A stretch of 64,000 nt of DNA from Toxotes chatareus (Eukaryota > Chordata > Actinopteri > Toxotidae): contig JAFBJY010001454.1 in NCBI GenBank assembly GCA_016801885.1, positions 1-64,000 of the forward strand. The letters run 5' to 3'. The translations under genes and the position numbers were made by a program. Below are positions 13,740 through 26,800 of the stretch, in pieces; within the stretch, counting starts at the first letter, position 1; each line of letters opens with the position of its first letter. The notes beneath the pieces were generated by a model. The model did no database searches. It saw only the letters and a program-made list of their open reading frames with translations, and was not told where the DNA came from.

Positions 13740-14230
13740 AGTCCGTAGACAGGAACTGTGGTGTGCCGTTACTAAAAGCACTCTGACTCAAACAAGCGGC
13801 TTCATCCAGAGGCCCTCGGCTACCTCGGCGTTGACAGGGTTGCGATGTCCGTGTTTTGTTTACCAATGGCCGGATTAGTTTTTATGACAATGTAAACATA
13901 ACCCGACCGTGAAGGAGTCTGTGTTGATTTTTGGTGAGTAAATTTCTCAGTATTTCTGGATGTTTGCTAATTAGTGCAGCATGTTGCACCGCTGGCGTAT
14001 GACTGTTGCGATTTATGGTAAGCTGCACAATCACGGATACAGGGGACCGGGCGGATAGTATTAGGAGCGCTGCTGCGGGTGTATTCGACGCTCTCAGAAT
14101 CCGTTTATTGTTGCGGCAATCTGAGGCTACAACTATATTCGTCTCATTTTTCTGTTTAAAAGTCCGACATTGCATGGACAAGGGCTGGCTCAATAAGTCA
14201 ACAATGGCTGCCTTGTTGTGCTCTTAACTG
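13740..14230. promoter_or_regulatory. CpG-denser patch in AT-rich DNA, possible old promoter
   Basis: About two dozen CpG dinucleotides fall between roughly 13795 and 14165, against very few in the flanking kilobases. The sequence near 13915-13945 would fit a 5' exon end with a GTGAGT-type donor. No reading frame nearby supports a gene. It could be the start of a non-coding transcript, an LTR, or simply GC-rich DNA. It is duplicated at 30124-30614. Confidence 0.25.
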
Positions 14231-16547
14231 TAAATGGATAATGGATGGAGCAATGACGAAGCGTAAATAATAAATAAACATTTTAATATGTTATCATCAT
14301 CATTATTTTTATCGTTCCTCATTGCTATCTCTTTAATAATAATGGCAACAGCAATAATAATAATAAATATTTAACTTTTAATATATTTTAATAATACCAG
14401 AAATAATATTAGTTGTTTAGAACAAATATATGACTGATAAATCCCCAACTCCACCAAATACCGGCTCCATCTAAAAACCTCTCTATCTAAGTGATCATCT
14501 TTTAAACACCTTTGTAGCATTACTTGATCTCTATTTGTATGTGTTCTGTGTAACCATGATTGCAGAATTAGAACTGAGTGAATTGGGACAAGAGGACTCT
14601 GGATGTCTTAGCTACGTGTAGCTGCCGCTTAAACTTATTAGCCTAACTGGTTATTTAAATGGCTGCAGTTTAGTCGACTAAGTATTTGGATTCTCTAAAT
14701 AAGCTGACCCAACCTGACCAATGGAAGTAACGCCTCTTCCTTGAATATGATACCTCCACTAAAATCCAGGATAAACATAATTCTTGTCAGTTTGGTCACC
14801 AAAAACCGACTCCGAAACCAATACTGGGGTGGCGTCCAATTTCGTCCATGCTCTTCTCTGATCTAGTTAAAATAGCCAACACCAGCCTAAAAAAACATAT
14901 TTGTTGTTGTTTTTGTTTTTGGTCTACGTTACTGTTTGCTCATTCTAATGTATTGCTGCTGATGTAGTTTGGTATAATTAGTTATTATATCTGAAAGGCT
15001 TAGTATTTTTTCAATTTAAATGTTCCTTCCTCAGTTTGTAGATTTGTTTCCTGTACCAGAGTTCCGATCATGTTCTACATAAATGATGTGAATCACTGAT
15101 TCACCAGCCTCAATGATCAAGCTGGTTAAATGTTATCCTGCCAGTACCAGAGTGTATTCAATAGAGGAACTCTACATTTTCAGTACCTTTTAGCTCTGTG
15201 TTTACTAATGCCAGACATCTTAAGCTGCTAGATCATTCATTGAGACTGAAAGAAAGACAGATGTTGAAATATTAATGTCACCTTGTAGCACCAGCCACAG
15301 CAGACACATAATGATGCCTCAACTTACTGTGTGAAAACTCCAGACCTCCAAGGTCTGCTCCATGTCCACCTGATGGAGCTGATTAATCAATTTATCACTT
15401 TAGGGTTCAGCCTCTGTGAATGAGCCTAAAAAAGGAGCAAAGTCCAGGTGGAGGGGTGGGAGAGGGGTGGAGGAGTCTCAGTGTCTGCAGGGAGACTGTA
15501 GAGGACAGAGCTCCAGCAGCAGGGCAGTCCAGATACACTGGTAATTTCTCTTTCAGATCAGAGGAACACAGGGATGATAGTGGACTTGGGCTATTCTCAG
15601 AGCAATTCAGACTGCAGCATGGGAGTCTCTCCGCCTTCCTGCGTTCCTCTGTCCAGTCACTGCTAGATGTTTCTCTCTCACTCTGCCTCCCAATAACATG
15701 GGACCAATCAGAGCCTCTCTACACAGGCTGCCTTTGACATCTCTGGATCTGTGGGACAGCTCGTCCCTCTCTCCAACTACCCCGTCCTCTTCACTCCTAG
15801 CATTTGAAGCTTCCTCCTCCATCTGTTGAGAGGAAGAGACAGACAACAGGGTAATAAATCAAGTATTTGAGACTCACTTCATCAGCTGTCAGTCATGGTG
15901 CAGCACATCTCCAGTATAAAAACATGGGACTTCAGTCTGTTCAGAGCAGAAGTGGAGCAGCTGTGTGGTGGCAGCTTCCTCTCAGCTCTCATGTTAAGCG
16001 TATTTGGGTGAAGACAGCCACTGGGCCTGGGGCTCACACACCTGCAGAGACTTTTGGCATCAAGTCTGACTGCTCTGGACTTTTCACTCAGTCACTTTGG
16101 CAATAAACTGCTGAGTCATAGACTTCAAACCTGCACTGAGTTTAGTGATGGATTCACTTTCTATTACATGTATCCAATATTGTTCCAAGTTTTAAAGAAA
16201 AGTCTCTGTCGTTGATGAACATCTAGTCTGCTTGAAATGTATTTGACAAATAAACATGAGGCTGTCACTGAAAGTATCTGACAGATGGACAGATATGAAT
16301 GTGACTTCAGCAGGGGTTCTGCTCTGTATCAAAACACACAATGTAATCAAGCTGAGAATCTGATTGGCCAAATTGCCTATCTGTCTCTCTGTTTTCTATG
16401 TCTTCAATCCTGGAAGCCTGTCCATTCTCTCTCACTTCAATGAGAAAGCAATACTAGAAGGTTATGGAAATTTTACAGAGACACCAGATCTTTGCTTTGT
16501 AGTGAACTTATATTTGCAGACAATACTGATGAAAGCAGCATGGACTG
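14231..16547. other. Duplicated non-coding DNA, right end of block
   Basis: No gene is recognised. AT-rich simple DNA (AATAAT-type) occupies 14260-14410. From about 15400 the sequence is richer in CAG/CTG-type words and carries mid-length open frames on both strands, but none shows a domain. The same sequence lies at 30615-32931. Confidence 0.5.
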
Positions 16548-17243
16548 TCAACCTACCTGATCTCAAGTCTTCCCAGTCTACAATGTGGACTGCCACCAAG
16601 ATCAGACAGATCCTTCCTCCTGAATCCTACACGGCTTGTATGAAAAGCTCAGCTCCCCAGGTCTCTCAGATGGGAGGGGTTTGGACTTTAAAACAAGAGA
16701 CCAGAAGAAGCACAGCTGATCTCACGGCAAACTGCAGTAACTCAACTGAACGAGGAGCAAGTCATGAGAGATAAAAATCAGCGCCTAATCAAATGAATAT
16801 ATCCCTGTAATCAATGAAGCTTGTACACTACTTTAATTTTCTCCTTCTCTTATTGCAGATCATCATTGTCAGCCTTCTGCATCATCCAAATGTCCACCCA
16901 CAACATTCATCCACAACTAGCCTGACTGGCAGCAACAAATACACAAATTGTGTAGGTTCACAAGAGGTTTCATTCAGAGTCAAGCAGACATTATGTGACA
17001 ATAGCTAGAATGAAATTATGAAACTGAAGAATAATTCTTAGTCTGAGAAGAAAAAGTCACAATGTAGATTCAACAACCTTTACAATCTCATTTCATTCGG
17101 TAATTCTGAGATGGATGGATTAGAATGGGTCAAGTTCTGGATGAAGATAAACCAGGTTTGGTTGTGGATTAAAGGTACAGATACAACAGTAACAGACAGT
17201 GAACTGACTTAGGTCTTCAGTCCTGATGTGGACTCTCCAGAAA
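16548..17243. repeat. Gap-rich diverged repeat after copy 1
   Basis: This segment aligns with 32932-33667 but is about 40 bp shorter, with many 1-8 bp gaps and scattered substitutions. Anchors include the words around TCTTCCCAGTCTACA, GGTCTCTCAGATGGGAGG and TCCTGATGTGGACTCTCCAG. The switch from perfect identity to this state happens within one base. The similarity ends at CCAGAAA (17237-17243 and 33661-33667). It is either an older tandem unit or a low-quality version of the same DNA. Confidence 0.85.
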
Positions 17244-18089
17244 TCATAAATTCTTAAGTATATACAACATGTTATTACTTTCATCACCAAAATATTACTA
17301 CATTACATTTATTAGCCTGATCAATGACTGTTTGTTTTGTGCTTTACTCTTGGTTAGATTTAGTCTGTTGATTTATAAAAGACAAGGGAATGAACATGCA
17401 ACACGAGACAAAATAACTTAGGGTATAGGCACCCAGGACAGAAGGATAAATTAAAAAATATATAAAATTACATATAATAGGGATATGTCCTGCTTACAAA
17501 AAGAACCATCATCCCTGAACTGTGACTTTAAAGAACAAACAAACAGGCACACAAACAAGCCAAGCGTAGCTCATACATTACTTCTCCCAAGTCATGTCTA
17601 CATCCCCACTTGGGATCCATAACAATTTGATCAGCCTTAATGAAAACAATTCACCATAAACCCTGTAATTTTAAATTAATTTTCTGTTATTACATATTAT
17701 ATACAGCAAAATCCAAAATAATACTGATTTAACCTAAACTTTTCTTAAATACTTGCATATATATATATATAATAGGCTGAACAATTATTTTGAATTTTTT
17801 TCTGTGAAGAGTTTTGTGTTTTTTAATAACAATCTGCAAAGGCTGCTCAACTTTAGCACAATTACCAAAACTATCCCACTATGAAACATTGACCAAGGAG
17901 GTTACATATGTAGCTGATCAATATTTACAGTATTTTAAAATAATATCGTCTTAGGCCCCGTTCATACAGGCTCTTCTAAGGATAAAGAAATCTATGCCTG
18001 TCTCTGTGCGGACAAGCTCACAAGTTATTTAACAGATCTATATCTTCTGCTGGGCCTTTGAGCTCTAGTCTAGGAGATAAAATGGTTTT
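17244..18089. other. Unmatched spacer between the two large copies
   Basis: These 846 bp have no counterpart elsewhere in the window. They are AT-rich, with a short (TA)n near 17757-17772. The phrase GGCCCCGTTCAT near 17955 also occurs inside the duplicated block near 1922 and 18306, so a small dispersed element may be present. No gene is seen. Confidence 0.6.
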
Positions 18090-21000
18090 ATCTTTGACAC
18101 AGGCAGGCCATGTCAAGTATGACATTCATGTAGCGATATCAAAAGTAGATTCAAATTGATCAATGCTCTAGCCGCTCTTTCTGTTTCAGATAAATACATA
18201 GGCTCCATTCATGAGCTCTAGATGGTACAGCAATTGATAAAATAACATTACAACTGATTTTGAGACAACACATATACTTCACAGAATGCATGCACAAGTT
18301 ACTTTGGCCCCGTTCATGCCGTCAGTTAGGCTGCAGTTTTCTTCAGTCCAACTAAGACAAGTCTGTCCACTACAAAAGCGATGCAAATTGGCGTTCAACT
18401 GTGCATGTATAACAGATCTGTACGCCAATGAAAATGTTGTCGTCTTTACATATTTACATTCACAATATACATATATACCAGTAAATATATTAGACTACAT
18501 ATTCAAATATATACGATTATATATACACATGCAACATACTTTACAATATATATATATATTTTACATACTTTTACGTAAATAAACACACTTTTGGGAATGA
18601 CCAGCCATCTTTTCTTCCTCTTAATCTCCATAAAATGGATTAATTTAGTGAGTTTTACGGACTACGCCTGCCTCTTTTATTTTTCTCAATCTAGCCTTTT
18701 CTATGGATTCAACCAAATTTGCAGAACCATATGAAGCCATGCCAACACATGGACATGATTATAGCTTCTTGCACGTCAAACATGTGGCTGTACCATGTCA
18801 GGAAGATTCTTGTGGAACAATGCTTAAGAACCTGGGTGACAATACATGTGTGGTACTCTTCCCCTTCAGGCTCACTCATTTGGCTTTTTAAAGATGCTGG
18901 GAAAACATCTTTCTATGGTTTGACAGATTGTTGATGCCTGTTGATGGTGTCAGTAGGCCCCACCTCTGTCCTTCAAAGCCAGGAATTCGTGCACCGACTC
19001 ATCACTGGTCAGAGGCTTGGGGCAGGCATGCAAGTAATCCTCTTTTTCACAACAAAACCGGTGATGGGGTGCATGCTTCCTTATATTCTGGCAGACTGTC
19101 AATGTCTGGAAGGTCAGGAGGTATCATCTTTGGGCTAAACGCCGATAGGCTCCACATCCACCCCATGCTGGAAATATTAGCAGTACGCGGGTGCTGGGTA
19201 AAGAAGATGATTTGTGTTATCACAGACAGTTACCTGTACTTTTCACCTGAGTGATGCCTTATAGGAAGTAACATGCTACTCGAGCTTCCTTACATTGATT
19301 TATTGTCGTGCTCCTGATTGCAGAGGAAAAGACAGTTCTAAGTGATCCTAGCCTAAGTTTAGGAAGAGGATGGCATGGGACCCTAAGCACTCTTCTAGGG
19401 TCCATCATAGATTCTACCAATCACTTCTACCACAACAATGAAACCGTAGATAGGCGTCTTCTTCGTGGCATGCATGCTAGAATCTGTTGTCTTTCAGCAC
19501 AAATTTGAGCCAGGGAGAATTACTCATTCTTTTCCAAAATATCCTTCTTTAGTTAGTGGATTTTATGGTGGCGGTCAACCTTTTCCGAAAAGATTTGCGA
19601 CTGTTTTAGGTCAGGACAGGTGATACACCTGGATGTAACCATCCAAAATAAAATCTACATTATTCCAGCTAATGCTGTATGTCGACTTTCAGGGTGTCTG
19701 AAGCGCGATACCAACAGAAGTGTAGGCTGCACGATGTAATCTTCGGTGTTCTTTAGATTCAAACATTTATGATTTTGAAGTCCTCATATTAAAGTATGAG
19801 CTGAAGGAGCTGGAAAATAAAACACCAAAATTATATTTTAAACCCATTCAAATAGGATTTTCATTAACATGTTGGTTGCATTCCGCATCAAATCATGATA
19901 GATAATCACTGCTTGCTCAAACTGTATAGAACAATGAAAGAATATTTTTCACTTTACTGCACAGCAAATGAAATTATTGATCAGGCTTCTAAGCACTGCC
20001 AACTCTTAGTAACTTCAATCAATATTCCTACAACACCAACTAAGCTGAGAGGAAAGAGATTTAGTTTGCATTATCAGTAACACTTAAGCATAGCTCTGAT
20101 ATGGCTTAACAACTGATCAGTAAACAGTGACATAAAGTAATATCCCCAAGGCTGAAACAAGGCACAGGAGTGAGACTAAACTCCAAACTGTAGGACACAG
20201 AGTGGGGCTGCAAAAGTCCTGAGCTGAAAACAGAGACGTTTTAGAACAGAGCTCTCTCTAATCTTCAACATGGATACACAAATTCTTCTGAAAGACACAG
20301 CTAAGGAGAGAGGAGAATGTTAAGAGTTGGCAATGGCCGGCTGTATTTACCAAGCAGGTCCAACAATGCGACATCCCCTACTACTGGACATTGTATTTCA
20401 GAATGCAGGATTTACTTGTAGTTCTAGTCTCAATAGAAGAGAGAATACAGGAAGCAGGCCCTCAGATATCAGGCTCCTCTGTGGGAACCATCTGGTTTAA
20501 GTCTTGAGGCAGACGCCTCTCCATGTTTGAAGGAAGCCAAAACTTTCCCTTTTGATGAACCTTATAATCCAGAGTGAGTAAAACTTTCCTGGGCCAAACC
20601 ACTGATTCTGCTGGAGTCTACTACTGCTGAAGACTTCACATGATGCACAGTTTCCTCTCCTCCTCTCCCTCTCATCTAGCACACATTTCTGTCCCACGAT
20701 AATGTATGTACTAACACAGGTCTGGATCATGAGCTGCAGGCCATTCTGTTCCACATCCAAAGCACTGTAGTTCGATCTCAACAGAATGAAAAAAACTTGG
20801 GGGCCTGTTTTCAGCCTATAAGTCAGACTGCTGAGCCTGTTTGTATTCTTTTGAACTTTTCAGACCTGAAATGATTTCAATTTACATAGAAACCTTGAAT
20901 GTTTTGAACATTTTGAGTTTAAAAGACAAACTTGAAAAAAAATAGAGCACCTTTCCTTTACTTGCAAACCATAGTGCTTTGAGACAAAGTAGAACCTAAG

Positions 21001-21415
21001 TTGACAATGCAAGAAATCACAGATACAATCAGCATAAATAAACTGAACATCTGCTGAAACCTTTGGAAACAAATTTCTTGTGTGATTAGACATCCATGCC
21101 AATTTAACAAACATCCTAGACTTAGAAAGCCAGCATCAAAAGGTTTGACTTACTGAAAACCTTGGAGAGGTGGTCGGGCTTTCCTGCCAATTTCCCTCTT
21201 GTCCTTGTAACAGCAATGCTCCTCCTTCAGCAACAATAATTGTTGCAGAAGTATCCAGGTGTACTGTTCTCGTCATAGAGCAAGTCCTGCATCCAGTCCA
21301 ACTGTTTCTGCTCTATTTGACTTCTGAACTTGTCTCTAGCTGTATGTGTCCCACTTGCAGCCTTGACATCAGACTAGAATGTTGATACATCAAAGGCATC
21401 AAGACAAACTCTCTT

Positions 21416-21446
<31 letters not shown>

Positions 21447-23777
21447 TTGTTGTCTTAATATAGTTAGCAAAGGACACATCATAATATGACTAACAATGTG
21501 AAACTAACTCATTACTAATGATATTCAATCTTCTAAAATACCGGTAAAGATTACAACAATAAGCATAGGACCATTCAAGCGGGTTGGTAGATTCAGCACC
21601 AAGGACAGCAACCCAGCTAAGACTATACACAACTACATGTACTATTTGCAGCAAATTCACAAAAGTACTAAATCAAGTCAGAGCAAAAAATTAACAGAAA
21701 AGAATTTACATTTCTGGGTTATTTTATAACTCTGACTAAGTTTGTGTTAAGGTGCTGGTAAAATTTGAATTTGGACTTTTATTCCCTGGTGTTAAGGATC
21801 GTTTTGCTCTTCCTGGGTTCGACATTTATCATGACATGAGCAGCACAAAGACATCGTCACAAGGCTGGTAAGGCATGATTTGATCAAAGAGTACTTCAAA
21901 TGTGTGATATTTATTTATTATTTCTCACTTTATCTACTTGTAGTACACGTAATGACTGCGAACTTGATGTGAACTGTATTGCTTTATCCATTCTTTAGAG
22001 CAAATGGCTCCGCAGCATTGGTTAGCTAACTGTCCTTAGCTGCCATTGTGAACATGGCTTTCCTCAAACATTAATGTCAGCCATCTGTCATGGCGTGTGA
22101 AGTATCTATGTGGCCAATGAAAAGCTGACAAACTGTTGATAAACTACAAATTAATGACGACACCCATCTTGAAGTAATTAATACTGTTTTGGAAATAACA
22201 ATAACAATGCAACCATGTCCAGTGTTTTGAAGAGATAATTTCAGCTCAACAGCTTAGTAGCTAAAATCAGTTTTGGCTAGCATGCTAACAGTTGGCTGTA
22301 TAAACTCTTAGCCTTGCTGTTGAACAGCCAGTGAAGAGGCAATAATATTTTTAACAATTGTGGTTGGGATAAACTTTAACTTGAACATATTATTCTCAGA
22401 CATGGCATTTTCTTGCCTTTATGTCAAACCAGCATGTTGATCAAGTACACAACATGGAAGGAAGGAAGGACATTAAAACTGGAAGAAACACTTCTCAGAT
22501 TTTTCTCAGTGCAGGTCAGTCAGATGTTTGGTAATAAAATGAATAAAGATGTAAACGCCAAATTCACAGATCAACAGGGCAAGAGGTACTGGATGAGGAT
22601 GTTTCAAGATATGTGTTTTTCATCTACACAGTGATGATAGCGGGACATTTTAAGGGAATTCATATTTGCTGCACTTATATTTGAAGATTTGTATCTTGAC
22701 GAAAATGTGATTGTGAAATGGATGATAAGAGTTCAAAGTACGTGTTCCAAATCAGTTCATGATGGCTATTATGTATTGCAAATTCAAGACCTCCATCTAC
22801 TGAAACGTCTATGAACCCTGGCTGATTCAGACCTGACAAATATGACCCTCACTACTTATGGTAAAGCAGATTATATAGGTAATAGTAATCATTTTGCCAG
22901 GAAACAGAGTAATATATCCAGCCAGTCCTGTGATATAGTTTTAATATGGACTTTATAGATTTTGTTGCCTTATACTTCCTTCTTGTGTGATCTTCAGATC
23001 TAAGTGTACCTGCAGCAAGGTGTGAAGGCTCTTCACTCTCCAGGTCTGACAGATGCACTGTCAGTCTCAAGCACTTTAAAAGCAGAGACACAGTGATTCA
23101 GATTTGGCCTTTGATGGACAGTGTGCTTGCAGCTTGTATGCAACCTAGATTTTAATCATTATTTATTGAACCTGAACTATAAAAATAATATTTGAGTATT
23201 AAATAAATCCTTGTTTTACCTTTACAACATAGATCTAAGTATGGTTATAAATATGTTTATAATATTTTTCTTTTTAGAATGTGAATAGAATTCTTGCCCA
23301 AAACCAGTGATGGCTGTGATTAAAGGCATGAAGACTAGAGTTTGAGGTAGCTTACCTGATTTACTGGTTAATATGTGTCGCTCACATGCACAGAAAAAGA
23401 AGGTAAGAGAGCTTCAACCAATCCTGTATCCCTTTTTATAAAACAGACAAGAAAGTTAAAGAGACTTTTTCCTCACTTTTGGGGAGGCTATTAAATAAAA
23501 ACAACAAAAGGTTTCATGCCTGGGATTGTTTATTTTTCATCTTTTGAAGACCCACTCCAAGAAGGTCCCATGAACATGTAGTGAAGTCAATGATCAGAGA
23601 ATGAATGCATGGGAAGCCATATCTCTCCTTCTGTGATCCTGACTTGAGTATTTTGAAGGGATGAAGAAACCTTCTACTACTATCAACCAATTCTTTAAAG
23701 CCCACGATGGTCAGCTGATGTGATACCGCGTTCCATTTCTCGAGATGTCATAGGACGAGTTAATTATTATATATATG

Positions 23778-23815
<38 letters not shown>

Positions 23816-26800
23816 ATTGAATTCATATTAAAACATTTGAAATGTTGTTTTTCTCTTTTTTATTTAGATTTTTGCAAGACTTCTCACCAGTGTGTGTTTT
23901 GGAGCAGAGGTTACTTCAAGGTTCCTTGAAAATGGAACAGCAATTTTAAAAGATAAAGAAGTTATCAAGGAGGCAGAACCTGAAAGAGGCGTCTCTCTCT
24001 TAAAACAACAACACAAGCTTCCTCTGAATGAAGGATCTAACCTGCTGATGGAAAGCAGAATGTGATTATCATCAAATAGTAATGCTGATTGGGTAAATCA
24101 TGTAGTCATCGATTTATTGTTTTCAATTTATTTACAAAGAAAAGCATCTCTGGAAGTCGACCGACCCGCCAAAGTCTGCAATTAAGATTCAGTGCTTGAG
24201 GCTGGGCATTGCTTTGCTCTCAGCACCAGATTTATAGTAACTGAGCCATTAATAGTTGTATTATATGTATATATTTCCAGAATCATAGTAAAACCAGTAG
24301 ACAATGCAGAGCAATATCATAAACCCACCATAATATATATAATAGGTGTAAAAGTGCTTTCACTCTGTCCTCAAGTGGGACAGCAACTGTGCTTCTCTTC
24401 TTGCTGCCATGCCTCACTCCACAACCAGCTAGACGTCCACAAGATCCAATCGGAAGCGGATCATCTGGTAAAAATTTCAGAGTTTTGTCAAAACCCCAAA
24501 TACTATGAATGTTGCTGAGTTTGCCAACATTTTATGACTTATATTTCTCTGTTTCAGTCTCATCCCAAAACCTTGAGGATCATCTCCAACCACTGAAGGA
24601 ACCCATCAGCCATATCTTTACTACAGAAACAGAGCCAGGTTTTACCTTTTATATTGTCTTGAACAAAAAGCTTCTATCGTATCAATCCACATTAACCCAC
24701 ATCCTTTGGTGCTTTTGATGGGCTATTTCAAGTCACATTTTATTTTAAATTGTGTGAAATGTGGTAGCTCTGACCTGTACCCACATTTTGCAGACAGCTC
24801 TGTACAATATTGATACAACTGAAAATCCCAGAGTAAAAGGCTCAAGCAAAGCTGTTCGATTAGCCAAGCTTTTGGGGAGATGAGTGAAACAAATGCAATT
24901 CTTTAGCAACTGAAATTTAGAGGAATTTGTATCAAGCAGGTTATCAATGACTATCACTAGGAATGCTATCCTTAAAACAGTTGAGTCTGGTCCGAGATTA
25001 AAATGTATTCAGGTTGAAACACTAGATTTTTCTGAAGATGTAACAGCATCTCTTACCTTGATTCTGGAATACATAAATCTGTCTTTGATACGGTGAAATG
25101 CTGTGGAGCAGGTATCGTGTTGGACTCTTTGTATTTTTCTAGTGCTAGTGAAAACATGAACCATTATTCAATAGTATCAATCCATTTTTGCTGATGCTGT
25201 TTGATTGAGCATAGAACTTATTGTGATCTTCCTTAACTTTCAAGTGGTGACACTGCTGGAGATGGTACAGAGCTAAAGGCAAGAACTTAGCTCCATGAAT
25301 GAAGAATTGATCTTCTCCTCCCACAGGAGTCCTGTGTGCCTCCTCAGTGTCACTGCTCCACCTCTTCAGTGATCCTAGAAGAGTAGAAAGTCCAATGATT
25401 TTAGGGCAGACCTTGGCTGTACTCTGCAGATAGTTCTATTCTGAAGAGATGAAACAACAGCAGAGTTACTGAGAATGTCTGACACTCTCTATGAAGGGAG
25501 TGATAGAATGTCCTCAGAATGGTGCCTTGACTGAGGTTAAGTTTCACTCAAGTAGGTACTGTGGCTGTAGCATCTTCTGAGGATTTCTCCTCAGTGTTAG
25601 CGATGAGAAAGTGAAGGTTGTCAAATGTGACTTCCCAGATGTTGCATATCCTCACTATCTCTCACTAGCTTCCTATGGATTATGCTGGTCTTTGTATTAG
25701 CTCCTCTGCTTCCTGAAGAGGTCACCATCATCTCCTTTGTCTTCTCCCACGTTTAATCCATTTTGAGTTGTCACTGCCAGTCCTGAGCTGCTGGAGTGCT
25801 GGGCATTTGAGTGGTGAGCATGAGAGAGGAGGCAGGGACAGGAGAACTGTGTCATCAGCCTGTAACCAGATAGATCTCTGGTGGGTGGACTTTGGTCATC
25901 CAGTGTATGGGCTGAAAGCAGAGAGGGCACAGCCCTGAGAGGAGAGACAGTGGAGGGTGAAGATGAGGTCTGGGGCGTGTTATTGACAGCATCTGCATTC
26001 TGACAGTCAGGAAGTTAATGAGCTCAATGGATTGGTTATCGGCCAGGTAGAGCAGTGGTGCCTGGTTCTCTGCAGTTGCTGCAAGGTGTTGAATGGAAAT
26101 CTGGTTGTGTGGCTGCCTCCCAGCTACTCTGCAGTGCAGCAGACATCAGGTAGTATTGTCAGGACCCAGGTTGTGGTTTGGTCCTCTTGAATATCTGCCT
26201 CTCTGTGCTGAAAGGGATGATTCCACTTCAGCATTAGTGAGGAGATAGGGTTTCTATTTTAGGTGTTGTCTGTTTCAAATCTGGAAGAAGGTTGAGGGTT
26301 CTTAGGGACTGGGCTGCTGCCTGGATGGTGTTGTGGTGGTGTGTATTCCACAGCAGCCATATTCTTCGTCCCACCTTATGACTAGCGTAGATTTCCCTTC
26401 AGTGAATCTGCTCCACCTTAGTCTTATACTCTATCTTGGCTTTTCTGATGGCAGCTTTGCGTCTCTATTCTTGCTTTTCAAGTTCAGTATGATGAAGAAG
26501 ATTCTTTTCTTTTTGTTGAGGATTTCGCCAAGGCTCTTTGGTTATCCAGGTTTGTTGTTGGGAAGATGGTGACCTGTTTGGAGAGAATGATGTTGTCCAC
26601 TTTCTTGAAGAGGACTTAATTATGAATTATTCTCAGGTCATGGTTTTTGTAAATGTCTTCTATACCAAATATTATACACGGTGGGTTTGATATTGTTTAT
26701 AAATAACTGGACAGTGTATAGTAACAATGACACTTTTATTATATATTTTATAACATTCACATAGAAGTTTACCAAAGATGTAGCAATGTGGTTTATAATG

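Larger units (their letters stand above)
1706..16547. repeat. Large direct duplication, copy 1 (14842 bp)
   Basis: Every base of this block that I compared with 18090-32931 is the same, and the offset is 16384 at all checkpoints from end to end, so there is no net gap between copies. The left edge is sharp: base 1706 matches 18090 but 1705 (C) differs from 18089 (T). The right edge is sharp: 16547 matches 32931 but 16548 (T) differs from 32932 (A). Even the (CA)10 run near 5043 and the interrupted (AT)n near 7384 have the same length in both copies. This means either a very recent segmental duplication or a false duplication made during assembly. Confidence 0.97.

Noticed and set aside
1706..18089. 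The repeat period is close to the size of a fish mitochondrial genome, suggesting a nuclear mitochondrial insertion.
   Set aside because: No mitochondrial rRNA, tRNA or protein genes are present in either copy; the content is AT-rich nuclear DNA with LINE remnants.
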